A stretch of 53,446 nucleotides of DNA from an uncultured Erysipelotrichaceae bacterium (GTDB lineage Bacteria; Bacillota_I; Bacilli_A; Erysipelotrichales; Erysipelotrichaceae): the NCBI GenBank assembly GCA_902766005.1, contig CACXCB010000059.1, positions 1 through 53,446 of the forward strand, given 5' to 3'. The notes beneath the pieces were generated by a model. The model saw only the letters and a program-made list of their open reading frames with translations, made no database searches and had not been told where the DNA came from. The position numbers and the translations under genes were made by a program. Position 1 is the stretch's first letter. Every line of letters begins with the position of its first letter. Shown in pieces: positions 8,577-17,867 of the stretch.

Positions 8577-8616
8577 ACATTCTAAGAACAAAGCTCATGG
8601 TATTCCATAGGCTTTT
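8577..8616 (+). repeat. 40-bp direct repeat, right copy
   Basis: It matches 6459-6498 with one mismatch (A for G in the right arm of the hairpin) and is followed by a longer T run, so it also works as a terminator for the AAA/nuclease gene. The copy includes the last two codons and stop of the aldo/keto reductase, although no reductase gene precedes it here. Confidence 0.85.
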
Positions 8617-8645
8617 TTGTTTTTTACACAAGCTTGTATTATAAT
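8617..8645 (+). promoter_or_regulatory. Candidate promoter of the unknown gene at 8675
   Basis: TTGTTT and TATAAT are separated by 17 bases, 30 bases before the ATG. The -10 is perfect and the -35 weak. Confidence 0.5.
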
Positions 8646-8674
8646 AGTTTCATCAGAAAGGATTGGTAAACAAA

Positions 8675-9322
8675 ATGCGAAACATAACAATTATGCGTCC
8701 GAAAAGAATGGAAGCAGGTGCAATGAAACTTCAGGTTTTTGTAGATGGCAGTAAATCGGGGGATCTGGCTAACGGAAAAGAAATATCTTTATCCGTTGAT
8801 GAAAACAAACATGAAATCAACGCACATGGCGGACTGCTTGCCGGAAAAGGTTTTGGTTTCAGTATCAATATTCCTTCCGGGCAATATTCATATACCTTCC
8901 AAGTGGATATGGTAAATGCGAAAAACGGTTACACGCCTGTATTACGTCCGACTGACGGAAGCCGTTTAAAAGATGATGTCAAAGTCCGTACAATCATCGG
9001 TGCAGAGACAACACAAGTCCTCCTCAAAGATGAAATACGTCAGCGTCTGACATCCGATTCTCTCATTCAGCCGGTTCTTTCAGATGATAAATGGCAGTTA
9101 GTTCTTAACCAAAACGCACAAACATCTGTGTTGTATGAACAGTCATATTCTTCCACAAATGTCCTTGGTGTTGTATTAGGAGGCATTGCTTCCGCAATTG
9201 ATAAGATGATGTATGATACACCGGAACATAAACAGGAAACAATTGATAATCTGTTTGATAATTATCTGAAGTATCTTCCGGATTATGAGGTGATTGAACA
9301 ATCCATCCGTTTTAAAGGCTAA
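8675..9322 (+). CDS. Hypothetical protein, 215 residues
   Basis: Not recognised. The ATG at 8675 is chosen over a TTG at 8663 because AGAAAGGA ends right before the TTG. The N-terminal half looks like a beta-sandwich: alternating strands with FVDGSKSGDLANGKEISLSV and glycine-rich turns, resembling domains that carry a small structural repeat. Residues about 155-180 include a short hydrophobic, glycine-rich helix (VLGVVLGGIASAIDKM). There is no signal peptide and no clear membrane span. It stands alone between its own promoter and terminator. Before the neighbouring gene inserted, it would have followed the aldo/keto reductase directly. Confidence 0.65.
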   Translation: MRNITIMRPKRMEAGAMKLQVFVDGSKSGDLANGKEISLSVDENKHEINAHGGLLAGKGFGFSINIPSGQYSYTFQVDMVNAKNGYTPVLRPTDGSRLKDDVKVRTIIGAETTQVLLKDEIRQRLTSDSLIQPVLSDDKWQLVLNQNAQTSVLYEQSYSSTNVLGVVLGGIASAIDKMMYDTPEHKQETIDNLFDNYLKYLPDYEVIEQSIRFKG

Positions 9323-9350
9323 AACAGGTCGTCTGACCTGTTTTAATTTT
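9321..9350. terminator. Bidirectional terminator
   Basis: AAAACAGGTC pairs perfectly with GACCTGTTTT around a GTCT loop, then AATTTT. It is shared by the convergent gene at 8675 and the GH3 remnant, whose stop lies in the right arm. Confidence 0.8.
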
Positions 9351-10455
9351 CCTTCATATGTCTGATGATTGTTTTAACGGTATATACTGCATTATCTTTC
9401 AGGATATCCCTGCTTAACTTTCCTTCCTTTACGGCTTTCCTCAGAATACGTACATATTTTCCTCCGCCTTCTTTCAGCCAGCCTGTTCCTGCTTTTACCA
9501 TTTCCACAGGATCAATGGTATCGTAGGAACACCAGTCGGTCATCATCATGCCGTCAAAATTCCATTCTTCACGAATCAGTTTCTGCAGAATTTCAGCACT
9601 TTCAGCAGGATATATTCCATTCATTGCATTATAACTTGTCATGATACATTCCGGTTTCTGGATTTGCATGCAAATTTCAAACGGGCGGAAATATATCTCT
9701 CTTAAAACTCTTTCAGAGACGATACTGTGACTGCCCTTTCGGGATGTTTCGGCATTATTGCAGAACAGATGTTTCATCGTGCTTCCGGTTCCGGTTTCCT
9801 CTAACCCCTTCGCATGATACCCTGCCATTGTTCCAGCCAGAAGCGGATCTTCGGAAAAGTATTCCGGGTGTCTGCCGCAGAGAATATTTCTTTGCATATT
9901 CATTGCCGGTCCAAGGTTAATTGAAATACCGTTTCCTTTTGACTCCTCGCCAATCACATGCCCCACTTGACGGGCAAGTTCCTTATTGAAAAAAGCGGCA
10001 ATGGTACAGCTGGATGGAAAACCGATATTCGGCTTAACAATATTCAAACCTGTATTGCCATCCGATACACGAATTGCTTGATGAATTCCGTATTTATGTA
10101 ACACCGGTGTTCCGCCGGCTGTTCCCTTTCCCCAGGGCATATACCAGTCAGCACCTGTACTGACATTCAAAAGACACAATTCATCATCACTCATCTGATT
10201 CACAAAGTCATAAACCAATTCCGGATTATGAATCACCTCATCTATCATGATCTTTTTATCAGGTTTGATCCCTTGGGAAACCGGGTTAAATGTCTTTCTT
10301 TCCGCATGAACCGGGAAAGCCTGCTCTATTTCAGAAATCACACACTGTTCTTTAAAATGAGGATCTTTCTTACTGAAACGATGGAATTCTTCCACTGGAG
10401 CGGCAATATGAGATACTTCTTTCAAAACAATTCTGTCCTCAACAACAAAAATTGC
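9343..10455 (-). pseudogene. GH3 beta-glycosidase remnant, 5' end deleted
   Basis: About 370 residues of a glycoside hydrolase family 3 catalytic domain: SDGNTGLN, GPAMNMQRN and the nucleophile segment MMTDWCSYD are present. The protein ends just after this domain, so it belongs to the inverted GH3 type, in which the C-terminal-type domain comes first. Normal members are near 750-800 residues, so roughly the first half is missing. No ribosome binding site or good start codon lies near 10450-10476 (only a TTG), and the frame runs head-to-head into an AraC remnant. The right boundary is approximate. The gene is most likely inactive. Confidence 0.75.
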
Positions 10456-10818
10456 TATAAGACTGAGCCTATCCAAATCGGCACAGCTTCAGAAGATGAA
10501 TTGTTTGGAAGGATATCACATTTAATGGAAATAACATCCGGAAGAATTACAAGAGCAGAGCTTGCAGATCAGCTGCATTATTCCGGCAACTACATCAATC
10601 AGATTGTAAACAAATTCACCGGCATGAGCATCTTTGAATACGGAACTTCCATTGCCATGCAAAAAACAGAATACTATCTTGCTTCAACAGATCAAACGAT
10701 CTCTCAAATCATTGAACTTCTCGGTTGTTCCGATCGCACGCATTTCTATAAGCTTTTCGAAAAGGAATTCGGAATGACACCGAGAGAATACAGAAAATCA
10801 AAAATGAAAAAGGAATAG
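10450..10818 (+). pseudogene. AraC-family regulator remnant, only the DNA-binding domain
   Basis: About 120 residues covering the double helix-turn-helix of AraC proteins. The first helix pair is around RAELADQLHYSGNYINQ, the second around SQIIELLGCSDRTHFYK, and the FGMTPREYRKS ending is diagnostic. The sensor domain is absent: upstream in the same frame the sequence is only the antisense of the GH3 remnant. No start codon or ribosome binding site fits. It was probably the divergent regulator of the GH3 gene; both lost their 5' ends in one event. The left boundary is approximate. Confidence 0.75.
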
Positions 10819-10834
10819 TTCATGCTATTCCTTT
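10809..10834. terminator. Hairpin between convergent AraC remnant and histidine kinase
   Basis: AAAGGAATAG pairs with CTATTCCTTT around TTCATG, and both stop codons fall within or next to the stem. T/A runs on each side let it serve both strands. Confidence 0.65.
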
Positions 10835-13800
10835 ATTAAACTCTCCAATGTATTAAACAAGGATTCGGGTTCTACAGGCTTGCTTAAATGTGCATTTAAT
10901 CCGGCCTGCATGCTGCGCTGTACATCTTCATCAAATGCGTTGGCAGTTAAGGCAATGATCGGTATCTGTTTTGCATCAGGTCTGTCTAATGAACGAATGG
11001 TTTTCGTTGCTTCCAAGCCATCCATGACAGGCATTCTCATATCCATGAGAATGGCATCATAATATCCCGGATCATGTTCTTTAAACATATCGACAGCGAT
11101 CTGCCCGTTTTCAGCGACATCCGTATCCATCTCCTTCATTGCCAATACCATGACCATGATTTCCGCATTGACAACCATGTCTTCTGCAAGCAGAATTCTT
11201 CTTCCTTTCAAATCTGCCCGTTTTCCCATGATGGCTTCGTTCTTCTTGCGGAATGCCTCTCGGAATTCATCCATGACAGTTGCCGCAAATAACGGTTTCG
11301 GTGCAAAACTGTCCACACCTGCATTTCTTGCTTCATCGGCAATATCATCCCAGTTATACGAAGTCAAGATAATAATCGGTGTTTCATGTCCGACGATAGA
11401 ACGTATTCTCCTAGTGGTCTCCACACCGTCCATACCCGGCATTTTCCAGTCTACAAGAATCAGGTTATACGGTTCTCTTCGTGCATGCCGTACTTCAACC
11501 ATTTTTAATCCTTCTTCTCCGGATAAAGCGATCTCGCACTTTACGCCGGCCTGGCCGAGAACTACCTGAGCATGTTCACAAGCTACGGGATCATCATCAA
11601 TGACAAGCACAAACATTTCATGCGGCTGTATTTCATAGGATTCAGATTGAATACCCTTTCGGCCGGATTCTTTTAGTGTTACGGTTACGGTAAATGTTGT
11701 ACCGATACCCTTTTCGCTTTCCACTTCAATGGTGCCGTTCATCATTTCAACCAGTCTTTTGGTAATCGGCATGCCTAAACCGGTACTGCCGTATTTATTC
11801 GTGCTGGAAGAATCCTCTTGGCTGAAGGTATCAAAGATTTTAGGCAGATATTCCGTGCTCATACCGATGCCTGTATCACTGATAACGAAACGTAAAGTTG
11901 ACTGTCCATTGAATCTGGCCATTTCCTCTACCGTAAAATCAACCTTTCCTCCTGAAGGAGTAAACTTTACCGCATTGCCGAGAATATTGATCATGATCTG
12001 TCTGAGCTTCATGTCATCACCGATATAATAATCATCGACTTTTCCTTTGACTCTGCATTCATATGCCAAAGCTTTATCACGGCATTGTCCGCTGATAATG
12101 GTATTTACCTGTTCCAAAGCTTTGGAGAAAGAGAATTCCTCACTCTTAATGGTCATGCGCCCTGATTCAATTCTGGACATATCCAGAATATCATTGATGA
12201 TATTTAACAGATGCTGTGCGGATGTACCGATTTTCTCAAGATGTTCTCTTGTTTTATCGGAAATATCCGGGTCATTTAAGGCAATATTATCCAAGCCGAT
12301 AATCGCATTCATCGGTGTACGGATTTCATGGCTCATATTCGAAAGGAATGTTGTTTTGGCTTTATTGGCTTCTTCTGCAGCGGTTAAAGCTTCAGCCAGG
12401 GCACGCGTCTGTTCAAGAGATTTTCTTGTTTCAAAATCTACGTCCGTAAAACAAGCACCGACATTATGAACAATATGATCATCCCTGTCTTCGGGATGAC
12501 GAACACCCGCGAACTTCACCATCTCATAAGAATCCACGCCATGACGATGCACCATATACCGATAAGAGATGACTCTTTCTTCTTTTAAGCCTTCTCTGAT
12601 ATGATCCGGCTGGACGAATCTCAAAAATTCATCTCTGTATTCATCGGTAATATATTGATTTGCATAAGCGGTGACAGATGCCAGGTATTTGAACCTTTCA
12701 CCTACCTTGAAGCCTCCTTCAATATCACTATGTGCCTGATAACAGACACCATCGTCTTTATCCAGTTCCAGATAATAGACACTCCAGTAGTCTGAAGATA
12801 AAGCTGTAATCATCTTGGCCTGCTGATCACCGGTTTTTTCCTGTTCGATCAGTTTTTCCTGTAAAGCAAGACGTTCCTCCAGCTCTTGTTGTCTGGCTCT
12901 GCTTTCTGCTTCAGCCTCCTTGATTCTTGTAATTTCCGTAACATCTACACACAAACCTAAAGTGCACAGTTTTCCTGAACCATCATGGAATTTCAGCTTT
13001 GTTGTCTGGAAATGGTATGGATTCCCTGCTGCATCCGGAACATCTTCCACAAATACATACGGTCCATCCATCGCAAGTGCTTTTTTGTCATCTTCCACAA
13101 AATGATCCGCTGTGACAGAATCAAAAATATCATGGTCTGTCAATCCGACAACACCATCCGGATTCGGTTTATGTGCATATTCTGCAAAAGCCTGATTACA
13201 AGCCAAATACACTCCGGTTTCAGCATCTTTTGAAAATGTCATTGCAGGCATATTCGTTAACAGGGAAGCAACAGAACTCATAAGGTCTGTCACTCTGGCA
13301 GCCTGTTCTGCTTCTGCCATCAATCGTTCATTTTCTTCTTCAACCTTCTTTGCCTCTAATAATGCTTTTTGAACCGATAATCCTTCACGAACTTCTTCAT
13401 CGACATCCTTAAAGCCACAGACAACACCCGTTTTCCCACCCGGCATATTCATTTTGGCAAATTCAATACGGAAATACCTTTCACTGCCATCATCCATGAT
13501 ACGCAGATAATTCACATAGAATTGCACCTTTTCTTTTAACACAGCAATAATATTATCCAAAGCCAGTTCTTTTTGCAGGCGGTCACGGTCTTTTAGTGAA
13601 ACCATTCTGTTGATATATGCTTCTTTCGCTTGCGAATACTTCATATTCTTCAAAGCTTCATTAATCGGATTTGCGTGTGTTGTATCCCCTTTGGTATCAC
13701 CTCTGTATAAAGAGAAGCTTTCTGTCTCGACATCATTGATCAGCCATACTGTATGATAGGAATCACTCAAAGCTTCAATGACCGCCTTCCTGACAGCCAG

Positions 13801-14226
13801 ATTGGATTCCATCTTTTCCCTTTTTTCGGTGATATCTGAAATGAAGACATAATAGATTCCCCCGTATGCTTCCGTTTCCGTATAATGTCCGTAGTCATCT
13901 ACCCAGCGGATTGCTCCATCCTTACGAACAATCCGGTATTCAACATAATCCATGTTGTCTTCATTTTTTTCGATTTGTTCATTAACGGAATCGGTGATCG
14001 CTTCATAATCATCCGGATACAGCATTCCCTTAAACGTATACCCTGTCAGAGCTTTAAACTCTTCCAGATTTTCACATCCGAAAATATTAAAGACTGCCTG
14101 ATTGGCATACAATAATTCTTCCGGCTGTTCAGCTTTATAAATAAAGAAACCCCCGGGCATATGTCTTCCTATTTCTTCGACAATAGGAATTGTTGATTCA
14201 TTTAATGCGAAACTTTTTCCGAACAT
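10825..14226 (-). CDS. Soluble PAS hybrid sensor histidine kinase with two receiver domains
   Basis: A 1133-residue protein without membrane segments. In order: a PAS domain (about 20-140), a second PAS-like region (to about 285), a coiled linker, a third PAS (about 310-440), another sensor segment, and HisKA with SHEIRTPMN near residue 640. A HATPase domain follows (DTGIGM and STGLGM), then receiver 1 (VIDDDP; ILVDWKMPGMDG, from about 870) and receiver 2 (LLAEDM; ILMDMRMPVMDG, from about 1005). It autophosphorylates on His and passes phosphate to its own receivers. No output domain or partner regulator is adjacent, so the output is unknown. The start has AAGGAGGT at ideal spacing. Confidence 0.9.
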   Translation of the reverse strand: MFGKSFALNESTIPIVEEIGRHMPGGFFIYKAEQPEELLYANQAVFNIFGCENLEEFKALTGYTFKGMLYPDDYEAITDSVNEQIEKNEDNMDYVEYRIVRKDGAIRWVDDYGHYTETEAYGGIYYVFISDITEKREKMESNLAVRKAVIEALSDSYHTVWLINDVETESFSLYRGDTKGDTTHANPINEALKNMKYSQAKEAYINRMVSLKDRDRLQKELALDNIIAVLKEKVQFYVNYLRIMDDGSERYFRIEFAKMNMPGGKTGVVCGFKDVDEEVREGLSVQKALLEAKKVEEENERLMAEAEQAARVTDLMSSVASLLTNMPAMTFSKDAETGVYLACNQAFAEYAHKPNPDGVVGLTDHDIFDSVTADHFVEDDKKALAMDGPYVFVEDVPDAAGNPYHFQTTKLKFHDGSGKLCTLGLCVDVTEITRIKEAEAESRARQQELEERLALQEKLIEQEKTGDQQAKMITALSSDYWSVYYLELDKDDGVCYQAHSDIEGGFKVGERFKYLASVTAYANQYITDEYRDEFLRFVQPDHIREGLKEERVISYRYMVHRHGVDSYEMVKFAGVRHPEDRDDHIVHNVGACFTDVDFETRKSLEQTRALAEALTAAEEANKAKTTFLSNMSHEIRTPMNAIIGLDNIALNDPDISDKTREHLEKIGTSAQHLLNIINDILDMSRIESGRMTIKSEEFSFSKALEQVNTIISGQCRDKALAYECRVKGKVDDYYIGDDMKLRQIMINILGNAVKFTPSGGKVDFTVEEMARFNGQSTLRFVISDTGIGMSTEYLPKIFDTFSQEDSSSTNKYGSTGLGMPITKRLVEMMNGTIEVESEKGIGTTFTVTVTLKESGRKGIQSESYEIQPHEMFVLVIDDDPVACEHAQVVLGQAGVKCEIALSGEEGLKMVEVRHARREPYNLILVDWKMPGMDGVETTRRIRSIVGHETPIIILTSYNWDDIADEARNAGVDSFAPKPLFAATVMDEFREAFRKKNEAIMGKRADLKGRRILLAEDMVVNAEIMVMVLAMKEMDTDVAENGQIAVDMFKEHDPGYYDAILMDMRMPVMDGLEATKTIRSLDRPDAKQIPIIALTANAFDEDVQRSMQAGLNAHLSKPVEPESLFNTLESLIKE

Positions 14227-14298
14227 TGGGATACCTCCTTATAAGGGAATGTTCTAATTATGTATATTATAAATGACGAGAAGTCCGTATAACACTTT

Positions 14299-14811
14299 TT
14301 ATATTTTTTCAGCTAATTCAGAGATAACATTTATCTTATCTTTATCTGTATTGTCATTGTTGAAATAGGCATAATATCCGCCATATATTTTGTAGGATAA
14401 TGTGATATCCGTATGTATATCATTTTTCTTATCCGGATAAATGGAATAATAGAGATCCTTAATGGATTGTTCAATTCTCCTGGGCAGATTGGCACTTCTG
14501 CTTCCTGAAAACAGAATCGATATCAATGCATAATTTGCGTGATAGGCATTGGCGAGATGCCTTGCAAATTCACCGGGTTTTTCAAACATCATTTCCGGAG
14601 ACGGAAGGCTGTTAATAATACTTTGCATCATCTCTTCTTCCAGCTGATCTGATAGATCATAAATATCATGGTAATACGTATAAAAAGTAGATTTGTTGAC
14701 ATCGGCTTTTTCACACAATTCAATGACAGTTATTTTCTCCAAAGGCTTCTTAGCCCGTAATTCAATAAATGCGTTAATAATACGTTTTTTACTTTTGGGG
14801 GTTTTATTCAT
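14299..14811 (-). CDS. TetR/AcrR-family transcriptional regulator
   Basis: A 170-residue protein with the TetR N-terminal helix-turn-helix (KITVIELCEKADVNKSTFYTYY, residues about 25-47) and a helical ligand-binding C-terminus. The ATG at 14811 is preferred over those at 14814 and 14841 because GGAGG lies five bases ahead of it. It is divergent from the branching enzyme at 14949 and may regulate it or itself. The 107-140 bp between them contains TTGACG on the plus strand but no well-spaced -10. The ligand is unknown. Confidence 0.8.
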   Translation of the reverse strand: MNKTPKSKKRIINAFIELRAKKPLEKITVIELCEKADVNKSTFYTYYHDIYDLSDQLEEEMMQSIINSLPSPEMMFEKPGEFARHLANAYHANYALISILFSGSRSANLPRRIEQSIKDLYYSIYPDKKNDIHTDITLSYKIYGGYYAYFNNDNTDKDKINVISELAEKI

Positions 14812-14948
14812 CATCTCCTCCAATCCGACAGATTTTATCATTCGTCTATTTTCCGTCTTTCTTTAAAATTTGACGCTTTTATTTGTTCTATATTTAAGTA
14901 TATTAAAAAAGACAACACATGTCTATTTTCAATTAGAAGGAGATTTGT

Positions 14949-16727
14949 ATGGATTTTTATGGTTTTTATACAGGCACGGAGTTTGAAGCTTACAAATTCC
15001 TCGGAACACACTTTACAGATAACAGAGTCATATTCAGGGTCTATGCCCCGGCAGCAACGAGAGTATCACTGATCGGTTCTTTCAACCATTGGCAGGAACA
15101 GCCGATGAATCGTGTTTTTGACGGCCAGTTCTGGGAAACGGAATCATATGAGGCAAAAGAAGGTGATCTTTATAAATTCCGTATTTATAAAAAGGACGGA
15201 TCTTATATCGATCATGCCGATCCTTATGCTTTTTCTTCTGAATTAAGGCCCGGGACAGCCTCTGTTCTCCACAACATGAATAAAGATTTGTTTCATGATG
15301 AGAAGTGGCTGAAAAAAAGAAATGACCGCAAAAAAGAAGCGTTGAATATCTATGAAATTCATTTTGGATCCTGGAAGAAAAAAGAGGATGATACATGGTA
15401 CCAATATGATGAACTAGCAGATCTTCTGATACCTTATGTCAAGAAATCCGGATATAACTATATAGAAATCATGCCCTTGAATGAATATCCTGCAGATGAA
15501 TCATGGGGCTATCAGGCAACAGGCTTCTACAGTGCTACTTCCCGATACGGAACACCGGATCAATTAAAAAAATTTATTGATGCATGCCATCAAAATGATA
15601 TCGGCATCATTCTGGATATTGTCACTGTCCACTTTGCGGTAAATGATTATGGCTTATGGAATTTTGACGGAACTTCTTTGTATGAGTATCCTAACAGCGC
15701 TGTAGGATACAGTGAATGGGGCTCCTGCAACTTCATGCATTCAAGAGGTGATGTCAGATCTTTCTTACAATCTGCATCTTACTTCTGGCTCAACGAATAT
15801 CACTTTGACGGCTTAAGAATGGACGCCGTCGGAAACCTGATCTATTGGCAAGGCAATCAAGCCAGAGGCGAAAACAGAGATGCGATTCTGTTTTTAAAGA
15901 ATATGAATAAAGGCTTAAAAGAAAGAAAGCCCGATTGTATTTTAGCTGCCGAAGACTCTACCGCTTATCCGGATGTATGCAAGCCTGTTGATCAGGGCGG
16001 ACTTGGTTTTGATTATAAATGGGATATGGGATGGATGAATGATACATTGAATTACTTCAAAACTGAATTCCCCTATCGCTCTGACAATCATCATAAACTG
16101 ACTTTCTCCATGTCTTATTTCTATAATGAAAATTATCTTCTCCCTTTATCTCATGATGAAGTAGTCCATGGGAAAGCCACAATCCTGCAGAAGATGGCTT
16201 GTGATTATGAAGATAAATTCAAGATGGCAAGAACTCTTTATTTATACATGTTTACACACCCCGGCAAAAAGCTGAACTTCATGGGAAATGAATTCGGACA
16301 ATTAAGAGAATGGGATGAAAAACGCCAACAGGACTGGGACATTCTGAAATATCCTTTACATGACAGTTTTTATAAATATATCACTGAACTGAATCATCTG
16401 TATCTGGATCATCCGTCGTTATACGAAATGGATTATGATCGTAATGGCTTTACATGGAAAGAGGCGGATATGGTAAAGGAAAGCATCTATGCGTATTTCA
16501 GGCAAGGCAAAAAGGAAACCATCTTTGTTATCTTGAACCTTTCCGATCAGGAAAGAAGGTATACCTTAAGCAATATGCAAAATAAAAAACTGGAATTGTT
16601 AATCGATACGGATGATACTGCTTTCAGCGGCTCTTCTGCTCCCCTTCCGTTATTAAATCCGGATAAAAACGGTGCTATATTCATGGATATCCCTGCCGAC
16701 AGCGGCAGAATGTATCTCATCAAATGA
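14949..16727 (+). CDS. glgB: 1,4-alpha-glucan branching enzyme
   Basis: A 592-residue GH13 enzyme that forms alpha-1,6 branches in glycogen. The N-terminal CBM48 module is evident (RVYAPAATRVSLIGSFNHW), followed by the catalytic barrel. Its nucleophile motif is LRMDAVGN, the acid/base glutamate lies in LAAEDST, and the third acidic residue in LSHDEVVHG. It is slightly shorter than the usual 630-700 residues but complete. The start has AGAAGGAGA. It stands alone: no glgC, glgA or glgP is next to it. A TetR gene is divergent upstream and a terminator follows. Confidence 0.9.
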   Translation: MDFYGFYTGTEFEAYKFLGTHFTDNRVIFRVYAPAATRVSLIGSFNHWQEQPMNRVFDGQFWETESYEAKEGDLYKFRIYKKDGSYIDHADPYAFSSELRPGTASVLHNMNKDLFHDEKWLKKRNDRKKEALNIYEIHFGSWKKKEDDTWYQYDELADLLIPYVKKSGYNYIEIMPLNEYPADESWGYQATGFYSATSRYGTPDQLKKFIDACHQNDIGIILDIVTVHFAVNDYGLWNFDGTSLYEYPNSAVGYSEWGSCNFMHSRGDVRSFLQSASYFWLNEYHFDGLRMDAVGNLIYWQGNQARGENRDAILFLKNMNKGLKERKPDCILAAEDSTAYPDVCKPVDQGGLGFDYKWDMGWMNDTLNYFKTEFPYRSDNHHKLTFSMSYFYNENYLLPLSHDEVVHGKATILQKMACDYEDKFKMARTLYLYMFTHPGKKLNFMGNEFGQLREWDEKRQQDWDILKYPLHDSFYKYITELNHLYLDHPSLYEMDYDRNGFTWKEADMVKESIYAYFRQGKKETIFVILNLSDQERRYTLSNMQNKKLELLIDTDDTAFSGSSAPLPLLNPDKNGAIFMDIPADSGRMYLIK

Positions 16728-16750
16728 AAAAAGGGATTTCTCCCTTTTTT
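16727..16750. terminator. Bidirectional terminator
   Basis: AAAAAAGGGA pairs with TCCCTTTTTT around TTTC, between the convergent glgB and alpha/beta hydrolase genes. Confidence 0.85.
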
Positions 16751-17741
16751 ACTTTAGATAAGTATTGAAGAATGATTCAATCTTCTCAAATGGGATAATA
16801 TCCACCTGATCATACAGATCTGTATGTACAGCTCCCGGTATCGTTAACAATTCTTTGTTTTCGGTATATTTACTGTCTTTGATCATATTCTCATAAGCAT
16901 CTTTGCCGAAGTAATAAGAATGCGCCTTATCCCCATGAACAATCAATACCGCATTTCTGATTTCATTGGAATACTTCAAAATAGGCTGATTCATAAAGGA
17001 CATGCATCCGATCACATTCCATCCGCCATTGGAATTCAAAGATCTTGGATGATATCCTCTTTCTGTCTTGTAGTAAGCATAATAATCTTTGACAAAGAAT
17101 GGTGCATCTTCCGGTAACGGATCAACAACACCTCCGCCCAATGCATATTCGCCAGCTTTGTAATCACGGATACGCTGTGCATTTAAAGCAACTTTTTTCT
17201 GATACCTTGCTTCTTCACTGTCTTCAGAATCAAAGTATCCGTTTGCGTTTACCCTTGTCATATCATACATCGTTGAAGCAACAGTTGCCTTGATTCTGGT
17301 ATCAATAGAAGCTGCATTCAAAGCCATTCCGCCCCAGCCGCAGATACCGATAATACCGATTTTTTCCGGATCAACATTTTCCTGCACAGACAGGAAATCT
17401 ACAGCTGCTTGGAAATCTTCCGTATTGATATCCGGTGAAGCCATATATCTTGGCTGTCCTCCGCTTTCTCCGGTAAAGGAAGGATCAAATGCAATTGTCA
17501 AAAAACCTTTCTCCGCCATGATTTGTGCATATAATCCGGAACACTGTTCCTTGACTGCACCGAAAGGTCCGCATACTGCAATCGCTGCAAGTTTCCCTTC
17601 GACATTCTTCGGTGTATACATATCTGCAGCCAATGTAATACCGTAACGGTTTACAAAGGTAACTTTCTGATGATTTACTTTATCGCTTTTTTTAAATGTT
17701 TTGTCCCATTCTGTTACCAGGTTCAGTGTTTCTTTTTTCAT
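16749..17741 (-). CDS. Alpha/beta hydrolase with Cys in the nucleophile elbow
   Basis: A 330-residue alpha/beta hydrolase of the COG1073 / YcjY-like group. The nucleophile elbow reads GICGWGG instead of GxSxG, so the nucleophile would be Cys, as in dienelactone hydrolases. An aspartate near LIVHGDKAH and the histidine in PGAVHTDLYD complete the triad. The start at 17741 follows AAGGAGAAAG; an upstream in-frame codon at 17783 has no site. Its promoter and a symmetric dyad lie upstream. The substrate is unknown; an ester, thioester or lactone is likely. Confidence 0.8.
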   Translation of the reverse strand: MKKETLNLVTEWDKTFKKSDKVNHQKVTFVNRYGITLAADMYTPKNVEGKLAAIAVCGPFGAVKEQCSGLYAQIMAEKGFLTIAFDPSFTGESGGQPRYMASPDINTEDFQAAVDFLSVQENVDPEKIGIIGICGWGGMALNAASIDTRIKATVASTMYDMTRVNANGYFDSEDSEEARYQKKVALNAQRIRDYKAGEYALGGGVVDPLPEDAPFFVKDYYAYYKTERGYHPRSLNSNGGWNVIGCMSFMNQPILKYSNEIRNAVLIVHGDKAHSYYFGKDAYENMIKDSKYTENKELLTIPGAVHTDLYDQVDIIPFEKIESFFNTYLK

Positions 17742-17765
17742 CGTCTTTCTCCTTTTTGTATTATT

Positions 17766-17794
17766 ACAATAGCATTGTCCCAATTTCCAGACAA
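17766..17794 (-). promoter_or_regulatory. Promoter of the alpha/beta hydrolase
   Basis: On the minus strand TTGTCT (17789-17794) and TATTGT (17766-17771) are 17 bases apart, close upstream of the start codon at 17741. Confidence 0.5.
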
Positions 17795-17814
17795 ATAGTT
17801 ATATCGTATATCAT

Positions 17815-17835
17815 GATATTCATATTATGAATATC
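17815..17835. promoter_or_regulatory. Perfect dyad, possible operator
   Basis: GATATTCAT and ATGAATATC flank ATT, forming a perfect 9-bp inverted repeat about 20 bases upstream of the hydrolase -35. The placement suits an activator or repressor site. Confidence 0.4.
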
Positions 17836-17840
17836 TTAAA

Positions 17841-17862
17841 AGGCCATGCACCTGCATGGCCT
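17841..17862 (-). terminator. Terminator of the treC remnant
   Basis: A ten-base-pair perfect stem, AGGCCATGCA with TGCATGGCCT, followed on the minus strand by TTTTAAG. It still marks the old 3' end of the trehalose operon. Confidence 0.75.
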
Positions 17863-17867
17863 AAACA

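Noticed and set aside
10228..10450. N-terminal part of the AraC frame
   Set aside because: It is antisense to genuine GH3 coding sequence; AraC similarity begins only near 10450.
11150..13233. Long open frames antisense to the histidine kinase
   Set aside because: They mirror the codons of a well-supported gene, have no ribosome binding sites and no recognisable domains.
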